NCBI GenBank assembly: GCA_004143605.1
Contig: AWVY01000018.1
Span: 18,286 to 82,285 of the forward strand
Source: Desulforamulus aquiferis
GTDB taxonomy: Bacteria > Bacillota > Desulfotomaculia > Desulfotomaculales > Desulfotomaculaceae
Length of the DNA stretch: 64,000 nt
Direction: 5' to 3'
Position 1 is the first letter of the stretch, and each line of letters opens with the position of its first letter. Of this stretch, positions 1-8,499 are shown one piece after another. The translations under genes were made by a program, and so were the position numbers. The notes beneath the pieces are model-generated. The model made no database searches. It saw only the letters and a list, made by a program, of their open reading frames with translations, and was not told the origin of the DNA.

Positions 1-990
1 AATCGGACATTTCCTTGGTCAAGGTCAATACTGTGGCATCATAGGCCGCAGTCCCAGTTCTTCCGCATATCTGGCTTTACGTTGATCCGGCAGCTCGGGC
101 AGTGATTGACGGATAAAGTCAACCCATTCGTTATCCAGCACCAAGGGCACCAGGTCTGGATCAGGGAAATAACGATAATCGTGGGCCTGCTCTTGCTACG
201 CATGGAAAGGGTAATGCCCTTGGCTTCATCCCAGGTACGGGTTTCCTGGACAATTTTGCCGCCGGACTCCAGCACTCCTATTTGTCTCTCAACCTCATAG
301 GCTACCGCCCTTTGCAAGGCCCGGAAGGAGTTCATGTTTTTTATTTCAGCCTTTGTGCCAAATTCCTTTTGCCCTGTCGGTCTAACAGATACGTTGGCAT
401 CACAGCGCAGGCTGCCTTCCTCCATGCGGCAATCGGAAACACCGGTATATTGAATTATCGCCCTTAACTTTTCCACATAGGCCCTTGCTTCTTCCGGTGA
501 ACTAAGATCAGGTTCCGAAACAATCTCTATTAATGGTACCCCGGTCCTGTTATAGTCCACCAGGGAGTAGGGTGTGGTCATGATGTTGCCTGATGAACCA
601 ATTTTCCAGCATCTTCCTCCATATGCACCCGGGTAATGCCAATACGTTTTGTTTGACCATCCACCTCTATATCAAGGTAACCATGCTCGGCAATTGGCAA
701 ATCGTATTGAGATATTTGATAGTTTTTGGGCAAATCAGGATAGTAGTAATTTTTTCTATCAAATTTAGAGAAGTTGGCTACCTGACAATTTAAAGCCAGG
801 GATGCCCTCACGGCATATTCTACTACTCTCTTGTTCAAAACGGGCAATGTACCAGGAAGTCCCAGACACACAGGACAAACATGGGTGTTAGGATCTCCCC
901 AAACTCAGTGGTGGAGTGGCAGAATATTTTTGTATTAGTTTTTAATTCCACGTGAACCTCAATACCTATGACGGTTTCATATTGTGTCAT
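1..990 (-). CDS. gatB: Asp/Glu-tRNA amidotransferase subunit B, partial and frameshifted
   Basis: GatB binds misacylated Glu-tRNAGln or Asp-tRNAAsn and works with GatA and GatC in tRNA-dependent amidation. The protein begins [16 protein letters not shown] at 990, directly after the gatA stop, and runs off the left edge, so the C-terminal part is missing. Recognisable GatB blocks include [35 protein letters not shown] and the segment around [10 protein letters not shown]. The reading frame changes at about 897-900 (a run of four C), near 585 and near 190, while the family sequence continues each time in another frame. That pattern indicates base-calling indels rather than gene decay. It is the last gene of gatC-gatA-gatB, transcribed leftward. 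Confidence 0.93.
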
Positions 991-2460
991 CTACTCCACC
1001 CCCTTAACTTCCGACCATAGCCTGGTGTAGTCAGTATTCTGTTCCAAGGTATAGGCTGCCCTCAGCAGAGTTCCTTCATCAAAGGCCTTACCCATTAATT
1101 GCAGACCCACCGGCAGGTTGTTGACCAAACCACAGGGTAGGGATAGGGCCGGAATACCCGCCAGGTTTACAGGTATAGTGCAAACATCCTGTAGGTACAT
1201 TTGTACAGGATCGTTCACCATCTCGCCAATTTTAAAGGCAGTGCTTGGTGATGTTGGGCTTAATAACAGATCATATTTTTCAAAGGCCCGGTCAAAGTCC
1301 TGTTTTATTAAGGTTCTTACCTTTAAAGCCTTTAAGTAGTAGGCGTCATAATAACCAGCGGAAAGGGAATAGGTCCCCAGCATGATACGACGCTTAACTT
1401 CGGTTCCGAAACCAAGGCTGCGGCTGCGCATATACATATCAATTACGTCCTCGGCATCTTCAACCCTCAGACCGTAGCCAACCCCATCATATCTGGCTAG
1501 GTTTGAGCTGGCCTCTGCGGTGGCTATGAGGTAGTAGGCAGGCATAGCATAGTCTGTGTGCGGCATACTGGTCTCTTCCACATAGGCACCCAGGGAGGTC
1601 AATTTATTTATCGCCTCCAGTATCCGTTCCTTTACCTGGGGATCGATTCCTTCGGCCAGATATTCCTTAGGTACTCCTATTTTTAACCCCTTAATATCAT
1701 TAACCAGAGCTTTAGTATAATCAGATTGCTTCAAATTTGCCGACGTGCTATCTAAAGGATCATGTCCGCAGATGGCATTTAACATCAGAGCCATATCAGT
1801 AACATCTTTAGTGAAGGGACCGATTTGATCCAAGGAAGATGCATAGGCCACCAGACCATAGCGGGAAACTGCTCCATAGGTTGGCTTCATCCCAATTACC
1901 CCACAGAAGGAAGCTGGCTGTCTTATTGATCCACCAGTATCAGAGCCAAGTGCAACGATTGCTTCCCCTGCGGCAACGGCAGCAGCGGAACCACCACTGG
2001 AACCACCCGGCACCCTTTCTAAATCCCAGGGGTTATGGGTAGGAAAGAATCCTGAATTCTCTGTAGAAGAACCCATGGCAAATTCGTCCATATTGGTTTT
2101 TCCTACTAAGGCCATACCCGCAGCATAAACCTTGTCCACGGCAGTGGCAGTATAAGGAGGCACAAATTTATTTAAAATCTTGGAGGCACAGCTGGTAAGT
2201 ATGCCCTCTGTACACATATTGTCCTTTATGGCGACAGGAATACCTTCAAGGGGGCCAATTTTTTCCCCTGCTGCTATTTTACGATCTGTGTTAGCTGCTG
2301 CAGCCTCTGCATGTTCCCGGGTCTGTGTAATAAATGACTTAACTTTTTCCTCCACCCTGTCGATGCGCTTAAATACTTCTGAAGTAATCTCAGAAGCAGA
2401 AATTTCCTTTTTGGTCAGCATCCCATGCAGCCGGTGGGCAGTTAGCTGAAAAAGTTCCAA
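991..2460 (-). CDS. gatA: Asp/Glu-tRNA amidotransferase subunit A
   Basis: GatA is the glutaminase of the amidotransferase: it releases ammonia from glutamine and supplies it to GatB. The 489-residue protein is full length and uninterrupted. The amidase signature is visible: a catalytic lysine in [13 protein letters not shown] (about residue 79) and the serine-rich motif [14 protein letters not shown] (about 152-166), which hold the Lys-cisSer-Ser triad. The stop codon touches the gatB start and gatC lies about 60 bases upstream, so the three genes form one leftward operon. The start ATG at 2460 follows an AAGGAGG-like site. One of the few long genes here without an indel. Confidence 0.97.
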   Translation of the reverse strand: MELFQLTAHRLHGMLTKKEISASEITSEVFKRIDRVEEKVKSFITQTREHAEAAAANTDRKIAAGEKIGPLEGIPVAIKDNMCTEGILTSCASKILNKFVPPYTATAVDKVYAAGMALVGKTNMDEFAMGSSTENSGFFPTHNPWDLERVPGGSSGGSAAAVAAGEAIVALGSDTGGSIRQPASFCGVIGMKPTYGAVSRYGLVAYASSLDQIGPFTKDVTDMALMLNAICGHDPLDSTSANLKQSDYTKALVNDIKGLKIGVPKEYLAEGIDPQVKERILEAINKLTSLGAYVEETSMPHTDYAMPAYYLIATAEASSNLARYDGVGYGLRVEDAEDVIDMYMRSRSLGFGTEVKRRIMLGTYSLSAGYYDAYYLKALKVRTLIKQDFDRAFEKYDLLLSPTSPSTAFKIGEMVNDPVQMYLQDVCTIPVNLAGIPALSLPCGLVNNLPVGLQLMGKAFDEGTLLRAAYTLEQNTDYTRLWSEVKGVE

Positions 2461-2522
2461 CAGGCTTACCTCCTTATAAATGGTTACAACCCACCGAAAT
2501 CGGCGGGCGACTAGTTTCTAAA

Positions 2523-2804
2523 TTAAACAATTTTAGGGACTTTAAAGAAATTATCTTCCCTCTCAGGGGCGTTGGCCAGTGCTTCTTCCAAATTAATGTG
2601 TTCTCCAACCTTGTCTTCCCGAAACACGTTTTGTATTGGCAATACATGGGCTGTGGGAGGCACACTACTGGTATCTAAAGTTTGCAAAGCCCTGGCTGCG
2701 TCAAGGATTTTATTTAACTGCTCTGTATACAGTTCTTTTTCTTCATCACTAAGCTCTAAGCGCCCCAATAGGGCCACATGCTCAACGTCTTGTTTGCTTA
2801 TCAA
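2523..2804 (-). CDS. gatC: Asp/Glu-tRNA amidotransferase subunit C
   Basis: GatC is the small subunit that stabilises GatA and GatB in the amidotransferase. The 93-residue product has the family length and pattern: KQDVEHVALLGRLELSDEE at the N-terminus, a central stretch QLNKILDAARALQTLDT and the late segment REDKVGEH. The open frame extends further upstream, but I chose a TTG start at 2804 because AGGAAGGTG precedes it at normal distance, the family begins here, and a good promoter lies just upstream. First gene of gatCAB. Confidence 0.93.
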   Translation of the reverse strand: MISKQDVEHVALLGRLELSDEEKELYTEQLNKILDAARALQTLDTSSVPPTAHVLPIQNVFREDKVGEHINLEEALANAPEREDNFFKVPKIV

Positions 2805-2838
2805 CCGGAAACACCTTCCTTTACTCAAAACTGACAAT

Positions 2839-2868
2839 ATTATACCAAATACTTGTAAAATGGTGCAA
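2839..2868 (-). promoter_or_regulatory. Sigma-A promoter for gatCAB
   Basis: On the minus strand TTGCAC (2868-2863) is followed after 18 bases by TATAAT (2844-2839), with TG one base before the -10 (extended -10). This gives a leader of about 28 bases before the TTG start of gatC. Confidence 0.6.
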
Positions 2869-2892
2869 GTTAACCATTTTACTGAGATATGT

Positions 2893-2933
2893 ACAATCAA
2901 TTGTTGATTGTTATTATTGTTTTGGGGTATTCT
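2893..2933 (+). promoter_or_regulatory. ridA promoter with overlapping palindrome
   Basis: TTGATT at 2904-2909 and TATTCT at 2928-2933, spaced by 18, form a plausible promoter for the rightward ridA gene. The -35 lies inside an inverted repeat, ACAATCAA (2893-2900) and TTGATTGT (2904-2911) separated by 3 bases, which could be an operator between the divergent gatC and ridA promoters. No repressor is identified. Confidence 0.35.
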
Positions 2934-2968
2934 AGGCATTAATGAAAGGTAGTTAAGGAGGTTTACAT

Positions 2969-3409
2969 ATGCCCAATAAAAGAGAAATATCAACGGACAA
3001 AGCACCCTCAGCCATCGGACCCTATTCCCAGGCCATTGCCTTTGGTCCATTGGTATTCACATCCGGACAAATACCCATCGATCCCGCCACAGGAAAAATA
3101 GTTACAGAGGATATCCAGGCTCAAACTAAACAGTGCCTTGAGAATGTAAAGGCAGTATTGGAGGCGGCCGGCGCAGGATTGGAGCATGTGGTAAAAACCA
3201 CAGTCTTTGTCAAGGATATGAATGATTTTGAAAAGATTAATCAGGTTTATGCCGAGTACTTCTTAGCTCCAGCCCCCGCCCGCTCCCTGGTAGAAGTAGC
3301 CAGACTCCCCAGGGATGTGGGGGTAGAAATCGAAGTAATAGCCGCACCGGGCCACGGTGATGGTCATGGCCATCACTCAGGCGGCTGCGGCTGTGGCGGC
3401 CAAGGCTAA
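2969..3409 (+). CDS. ridA: RidA/YjgF family enamine/imine deaminase with His/Cys-rich tail
   Basis: RidA proteins hydrolyse reactive enamine/imine intermediates made by PLP enzymes and act as cytosolic trimers. Residues 1-126 are a complete RidA domain: [20 protein letters not shown] near the N-terminus and the signature [20 protein letters not shown] near the C-terminus, including the conserved arginine that binds the substrate carboxylate. The ATG follows TTAAGGAGG at good spacing. Unusually, about 20 extra residues follow, rich in Gly, His and Cys ([19 protein letters not shown]), resembling a metal-binding tail. The normal family length is about 125, so the tail is an addition. The gene stands alone and is followed by a terminator. 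Confidence 0.92.
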   Translation: MPNKREISTDKAPSAIGPYSQAIAFGPLVFTSGQIPIDPATGKIVTEDIQAQTKQCLENVKAVLEAAGAGLEHVVKTTVFVKDMNDFEKINQVYAEYFLAPAPARSLVEVARLPRDVGVEIEVIAAPGHGDGHGHHSGGCGCGGQG

Positions 3410-3419
3410 CACCTACATA

Positions 3420-3470
3420 AAGACCGTCCCCAGCTCAACTAAGTCATCCGAGTCAGGGGACGGTTCTTTT
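3420..3470. terminator. Bidirectional intrinsic terminator
   Basis: ACCGTCCCC (3423-3431) pairs with GGGGACGGT (3456-3464), flanked by A-rich and T-rich runs on the two sides. It can end ridA rightward and the SLH gene, which stops at 3483, leftward. Confidence 0.75.
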
Positions 3471-3482
3471 CTTATTCCCAAG

Positions 3483-4841
3483 CTATTGCCGCTGTATTTC
3501 CAATACCCGCTCTTCGAAGGGTCCTCCAATATAGGTTATTTTTACCTTGTCTCCTACATAAATATTGTTGATTTCGTCACCGCTTTTATCCACCAGCCGT
3601 CCCCAGTCCCAGGCCCAAAATTCAGTGGGCACATATTTGTTTTTATTGCCTGAGCCACTACTCTTTAATCTCAGAGTCCTGTCAAGGGATGAAACTTCTC
3701 CCGTAATGGTTTTTACATCCAGCACCATTACAGTTTTAATGGTTTCTCCCGAGGTTAACCCAAGGCTGAGGAATTGCCCCTGTTTTAGCTTTTTGAGCAA
3801 ATCTTTACTCTTGGTGGTTTTTCCCAGGGATTTTTCGTCGATTATATCGGCATCCCAGGCTATGGGATAGTCTTTTTCATCGGATTGAAGACTTTTAACT
3901 GTAAGAATAACAGGCTCTCCCTCTGCGATCCTTACAAAACTGGCGTACATATCCCTTTGTACAGGTGAGAAGTTTCTGCGCTCTAATAGCTCAACATAGG
4001 CCACCTTTCTTCCACTATTAAGGATACCCTCTATCCTGTAATTGACAGTTTGATTTAAATCCATTGCTTGGCCCTGCCAATAGCTTCGACAGCTTGGATC
4101 TGCCAGCACCTTAACGGTTCCGTAAATGTCAGTCAGTTCTATTTCTAATCCATTTTTTTGTTGAGACACATTGGATATCCAGCCGCTAACCTTTCTTTTG
4201 CTGTCAAGATGTATCCACCCTTGATCATAAAGCCTTCCCAACATTGATGCTATTTCTGCCCTTGATACTGCATTTTTAGGCCGGAAGGTACCATCAGGGT
4301 AGCCACCCATCACTCCTAAGTGATTTAGGGCAATTACTCCGTCCATATACTCTGGATTAAAAGCTGAACTATCAGTAAATTTAGGTGGTGTTTCTGTCCC
4401 CTTCATATAAAAAGATTTTGCTATTAATTCTGCCAACTCTTCCCGGGTAATGGCCCGATCATGGGTAAAGTCGTTTAACATTAATTGGGGTATGAATTTT
4501 TTCTCCAGGGCAAAATCCAGGTAATTCTGTCCCCAGGGTACTTGATAGGCACTGGGGGGAGAATTCTTGGGCCTTTTTATTTTGGAAACTTCACTTGCAT
4601 AACCGGCTCCGTTTAATACAATGGTAATTGCCTCCAGGCAGGTTACAGGCTGATCGGGCCGATATGAACCATCGGGATAGCCCTTTATCAGTTCCACTGC
4701 CTGAATCTTCTCAATAGATTGCCTTGCCCAATGAACATCAATATCCGCAAAAGCGTCAGCGGCAGTTGCTGCAGACAGATTGGAAGCTAAAAATAGGAAT
4801 AGGAGCATATTTACTATTAAGAGCTTCTTTATAACATTCAT
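3483..4841 (-). CDS. S-layer homology (SLH) domain surface protein
   Basis: The 452-residue protein starts with a signal peptide (Lys-Lys then a hydrophobic run, cleavage likely near ATAADAFAD). Three SLH modules follow at about 32-80, 95-145 and 155-205, with typical GYPDGSYRPDQPVT and GGYPDGTFRPKNAVSRAE motifs. SLH triplets anchor proteins to pyruvylated cell-wall polymers. The C-terminal 240 residues look like small beta domains and resemble nothing I can name. The ATG overlaps by one base the stop of the upstream beta-propeller gene (TAATG), so the two are probably translationally coupled and may act together at the cell surface. Confidence 0.85.
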   Translation of the reverse strand: MNVIKKLLIVNMLLFLFLASNLSAATAADAFADIDVHWARQSIEKIQAVELIKGYPDGSYRPDQPVTCLEAITIVLNGAGYASEVSKIKRPKNSPPSAYQVPWGQNYLDFALEKKFIPQLMLNDFTHDRAITREELAELIAKSFYMKGTETPPKFTDSSAFNPEYMDGVIALNHLGVMGGYPDGTFRPKNAVSRAEIASMLGRLYDQGWIHLDSKRKVSGWISNVSQQKNGLEIELTDIYGTVKVLADPSCRSYWQGQAMDLNQTVNYRIEGILNSGRKVAYVELLERRNFSPVQRDMYASFVRIAEGEPVILTVKSLQSDEKDYPIAWDADIIDEKSLGKTTKSKDLLKKLKQGQFLSLGLTSGETIKTVMVLDVKTITGEVSSLDRTLRLKSSGSGNKNKYVPTEFWAWDWGRLVDKSGDEINNIYVGDKVKITYIGGPFEERVLEIQRQ

Positions 4842-6014
4842 TAACTAGTCTCCTTATAAATATCTTTAATTTTGTAAACAAATCCTTTATCGGAATAAAT
4901 AAAGATATCTCCATCCGGGAGCAGAATTGGTGCCTGGGTAAAGGTATCTTTAATGTTTTTATTATTGTACACCATTATTCCCCGTCCTTATGCAATGTAG
5001 GGGGAGGTGAGGAGTCGGGAATTTTGTCCCACAACATTCTACCGTTGAAGCTGACACAAAACAGCCTGCCATCGCTACTTCCCGCATAGATTCTTCTTTT
5101 TTGGTCATCTATCGCCACACCAGATACAACATTTAATAGTGGTAGCTCCCAGTTCAGACTTCCTGTCTTTAGGTCAATAGAGTGGATTTGATTTTTGCCG
5201 GTAAAGAACAGTGTTCCTTCACCGGAGAAGCTTACTTTGGTCAAATCATTAGTCTTAACTGCATAGCTCCAGATTTCCTTTCCATTAGTGGCATTTATTG
5301 CCATTGCCTTAGCTGAGCTATTTCTATCCAGGTTAGCAGGATTAGTAATAATATAAAGGTTTCCATCTGGCCCTATGGTCATTTCAATATTTTTCAAATC
5401 ATCTAAGTTGCGATACCAAATGCGACTTCCAGTATGATCAAGGGCCCTAAGTATGTAGCCACTTTTCTTATCACCCGTGCATACATAAACATTTTCTTTG
5501 TCTCCCAATATTGCAACAACATTTTTTTCATCTGAATATCGCCACTTGAAGTTTTTGCCTGGCTCCAGTGCGTATACCCCGTCGCTAAGCCAAAGTAAAT
5601 CATTTCCCAGGCCCCTTGGTTACTAGCCTCCAACCTTATTGCCCCTTGCCTTTGGGTATAGTTTGTATATCCAGGTCAGGCTTCCGTTTGGTCGCATCTG
5701 TTGTAAGCCGTCCGTCCCTGTTACATAGATATCCTGCTCCGAAACCAATAGTGGCTCGATTATCTTGCCACCCATACCTGTACTTCTCTCCCATACCTTT
5801 TTACCTGAGGAAGTATCATAAGCTATAATTTTACTGCCTATCGGGCAATAGATCAGCCCATTAGGTGCCAGGTTGGTTCTGTCGATAACTTCCCCGCTTT
5901 CTCCACGGACCACTTTAGCTGGGCATAGGGGGAAAACATACCTGCTGCCTCGGCCTGGCTTATGAGTAACAGCACTAGTATTAATGAAAGAAATAGCTTT
6001 CTTATTTTCTTCAC
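4841..6014 (-). CDS. PQQ-like beta-propeller repeat protein, secreted, frameshifted
   Basis: The product reads as an exported beta-propeller of the outer-membrane-assembly/PQQ-repeat type. It begins with a GTG-initiated signal peptide (KKIRKLFLSLILVLLL, then QAEAAG) and has repeated blades such as IIAYDTSSGKKVWERSTG, AMAINATNGKEIWSY and IHSIDLKTGSLNWELPL. The frame changes near 5885, 5630-5640, 5410-5500 and 4975, but blade sequence continues every time, and a C-terminal piece ends KGFVYKIKDIYKETS at 4843. I judge it one gene with base-calling indels, although a true pseudogene cannot be excluded. The downstream SLH gene overlaps its stop. Function is unknown; a scaffold or binding role at the envelope is an inference. 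Confidence 0.7.
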
Positions 6015-6380
6015 TCTCCTTTACCTCACAACAGTTTTTCTTCTTGGAAACTGTTGGAAATCCTTCTAGACAATGCGTTTTTGTAAAATCATGGTTATAT
6101 TAATTTTTATCGGACAGTATTATATCTTCCTTTATCTATAAATTTTAATAAATTGGCCTAGCTTAATGATCTGTTTACTTAATTAAAATTAATTCATCAT
6201 TCTTTTGGATGAGTTTTGATACAACCATTACTCATACCTGGGTATGATGGAAATGAATGTATGTTATGGTAATATTACCTTGAGCACCTATTTCTAGAAA
6301 TGTTTGGTTTATACTTTTAAAAATAAAGCTTTTTTAGCAATTAAGCATAAATAAAATTTAATGTTAGGAGGTTACCCCGT
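6015..6380. promoter_or_regulatory. AT-rich divergent intergenic region with palindrome at 6232-6247
   Basis: This region separates the leftward propeller/SLH pair from the rightward RiPP cluster and has no convincing gene. It contains a 16-base palindrome, TCATACC (6232-6238), TG, GGTATGA (6241-6247), that looks like an operator for the RiPP cluster. A TATACT -10-like box lies near 6310, but I see no clear -35. GTTAGGAGG precedes the first gene of the cluster. Confidence 0.35.
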
Positions 6381-7359
6381 ATGCTGCTGGAAGACCAATT
6401 CAGTTATTTGGGACATGTGAAGCAGTTAGGCAAAACGGGTAAATGCTCTGGTCTTTATAGGTATAAGGTTTTCGGACTTCATGTTATTTCAGAAATTTTG
6501 TTGCCTGAACTATTGGTTACAACACCTAGAGATGATATACCTGAAGTTTGTATTAGTATTGGAAATGTTCCGGTTGGTATTGCCAATGCTGTTAAAAAAA
6601 TCGGTAGTTATCACCTGGCATCTAATCAATTTCTCTTTGAAGTCACTGGAGTTGGCCGCTTTTACGTACCAACGGTAATTCTATACTTATTGAACCTTCA
6701 GAAAAGGCTGAAGAACACTTGATCCGCCTTTTTCTGCTTGGTACCGCCTTTGGCGGGCTCCTTATACAACGGGGAATCCTTCCCATTCATGGAAGTGCTG
6801 TGGTTATAGACGGATACAGCGTACTTTTTGCCGGGGTAACGGGGGCTGGAAAATCAACGTTGTTAGCTGCCTTCAGGAAACAGGGCTATTCTTTTTTAAC
6901 TGACGATGTGGCGGCCTTAACTATGGATCGAAATGGCATAGTATGGGTACATCCAAGTTATCCTCAACAGAAGCTATGGCGAGATAGTGCGGAAATAACC
7001 GGCGTCAATACATCTACCCTAACGCCCTTTTACATTGGTTCTAATAATGAGAAATTTGCAGTGCCGATTAATTCAGGATTTTGTGAATCAGCAATGCCCT
7101 TGGCTGCTGTATACGAACTAATTTGGGGAAAATGTGAAGCTGTAGCCATCACGCCCCTATCCAATATAGAAAAGATGACAGTATTAATGGACCAAACCTA
7201 TCGCCATTGGCTGGTTGATGGACTAGGACAAAAGATTAGTCATTTTAAACAATGTGCGCTGTGTCCAGGCAGATTACTATTTCCCGCTTAACCAAACCCA
7301 TTGGTCTGCTAACCTTGGCGGAACAGGTAGATCTCGTACAAAGAGATTTAGCAGGTTGA
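6381..7359 (+). CDS. HPr-kinase-like P-loop kinase of a lasso-peptide cluster, frameshifted
   Basis: The second half has the HprK/P-type fold signature: ILPIHGSAVVIDGYSVLFAG followed by the P-loop GVTGAGKST (Walker A), then a DD pair in FLTDDVAAL. The total of about 326 residues matches the kinases found in paeninodin-type lasso clusters, which phosphorylate the C-terminal serine of the precursor. The frame changes near 6671 (continuing NGNSILIEPSEKAEEHLIRL) and near 7255 (continuing VSRQITISRLTKPIGLL and stopping at 7359). It opens the cluster, upstream of the B1-B2 gene. Both precursors below end in serine, which suits this enzyme as a tailoring kinase; that assignment is inference. It is not the regulatory HprK, because the HprK N-terminal domain is absent. 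Confidence 0.82.
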
Positions 7360-7404
7360 AAGTGGCTTGTCATAATAAGTTTTCTAAAGAAGGTGATATC
7401 GTAA

Positions 7405-8139
7405 ATGAGCTCTAAACATGAAATTCGTCTGTATACTATCGTTTGGCATGCAGAAGGAATAGTTGCTGCCGATATGGACGGTGAAAAAGTCATGCTGAAT
7501 ATTGAAAAAGGCAAATATTATGGATTAGATGGTATTGGCAGTCGCATCTGGGAACTTATTGAGGAGCCACATAGCATTCAGGAAGTAGTAACTGCATTGC
7601 TAAAGGAATATGACGTGGAAGAAAGTATCTGCCAGCATGATGTGCTAATGTACATAAAAAACTACATGAGCAAGGGCTTGTTGCAGTTGCTTAGATTGTT
7701 GAAAAACTTCATTATTATGTCCTGGCGGGAGCAACGATTATTCTTGGAAGCATATTGCCTAACAGGGATAGTACGTTTGGCTATAATTTTATTTCCTTTT
7801 CGCCGGATCGCTCCTTTTCTTGGTAAATATATGGCAGAATCGTCAATGCTGGAAGATTCTGTAAAGCTAGCAATAGCCAGACGAATTGGTCAGCTAGTTA
7901 CAAAAGCAAGCCGCTTCACCCCGTGGGAAAGTAAGTGTCTGGTCCAAGCAATGGTATGCAAAATAATGCTGCGCCGACGAAAAATTAACAGTACTCTTTA
8001 TATGGGAGTTGGCAGAGATAAGATAAAAGGACTTGTGGCCCATGCTTGGTTAAGGTGTGGTAAAACTATAATATCAGGTGCTCAGGGAATTAAAAACTTT
8101 ACTACGGTTGGAAAATTTGCCGATTTAGATGGGGGGTAG
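7405..8139 (+). CDS. Lasso-type B protein: PqqD-like leader binder fused to transglutaminase-like protease
   Basis: Residues 1 to about 92 are a PqqD-like leader-recognition (B1/RRE) domain: VMLNIEKGKYYGLDGIGSRI and WELIEEPHSIQEVV are typical. Residues from about 95 onwards are a B2 transglutaminase-like protease, with SWREQRLFLEAYCL, the nucleophile region FTPWESKCLVQAMVCK (Cys) and the histidine in VAHAWLRCGK. In lasso pathways B1 delivers the leader and B2 cleaves it. In most Firmicutes these are separate genes. Here they are one frame, either a true fusion or the product of an indel that removed a stop near 7690. The ATG follows AAGGTGAT. The precursor A1 starts 26 bases downstream. Confidence 0.8.
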   Translation: MSSKHEIRLYTIVWHAEGIVAADMDGEKVMLNIEKGKYYGLDGIGSRIWELIEEPHSIQEVVTALLKEYDVEESICQHDVLMYIKNYMSKGLLQLLRLLKNFIIMSWREQRLFLEAYCLTGIVRLAIILFPFRRIAPFLGKYMAESSMLEDSVKLAIARRIGQLVTKASRFTPWESKCLVQAMVCKIMLRRRKINSTLYMGVGRDKIKGLVAHAWLRCGKTIISGAQGIKNFTTVGKFADLDGG

Positions 8140-8164
8140 AAATCAAAGGAAAGGGGGTGGAGTG

Positions 8165-8319
8165 ATGAAAAACAATGGATTGAGCCAAAAATTGTAGAGA
8201 TTGCGACAAGAAAGACAGGAACTCAAGTAAAAAAAGGTGGTTCAGGTGATATGGATTTTAATGGTGTGGTACAAGGCGTCTTGGATCCTTGGGAAGATTG
8301 CTGCAATGTCTGTAGCTAG
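8165..8319 (+). CDS. Candidate RiPP precursor A1 (lasso-like), hidden by a one-base indel
   Basis: After AAGGGGGTGGAGTG an ATG at 8165 reads only a few codons before a stop, but adding one A to the A-run at 8168-8172 opens a 51-residue peptide ending at the TAG at 8317-8319. It starts MKKQWIEPKIVEI, close to the leader pattern of paeninodin-type precursors (aromatic-x-x-Pro-x-Ile/Leu), and carries Thr residues at 15, 18 and 20 where the leader should end. The C-terminal part is Gly-rich, then GVVQGVLDPWEDCCNVCS, with three cysteines and a terminal serine. Gly34 with Asp41 would give an 8-residue ring, but no Thr sits at the penultimate leader position for that cut. Val22 with Asp29 would fit the Thr rule but starts with Val. 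The core boundary is therefore open. Confidence 0.6.
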
Positions 8320-8400
8320 CCTATAGAATTATAAGTAAAAAAAGAGTTTTTAATGATACTTTGGTTCTAGCCCCGGCATCATGGAATTTTAGTTCCATTA

Positions 8401-8445
8401 GTGGTTCTTCTAAATGCCAAGGTGCTTAGCTTGAACCGCTTTTTT
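8401..8445 (+). terminator. Hairpin with T-run between A1 and C1
   Basis: GTGGTTC (8401-8407) pairs with GAACCGC (8433-8439, one G-U pair) and is followed by six T. Partial termination here would give more precursor than cyclase mRNA, as is common for RiPP operons. Confidence 0.5.
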
Positions 8446-8499
8446 CATGCCCTCTGGTTTCTTCACTTTAAAAAGAATTAATGATGGTGGTCATATAAT

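Noticed and set aside
3357..3653. Rightward open frame overlapping the ridA end and the SLH gene
   Set aside because: Lies antisense to the SLH coding sequence, crosses the terminator and has no ribosome site.
7245..7514. Leftward frame across the kinase and B1 genes
   Set aside because: Antisense to two recognised proteins, no family features.
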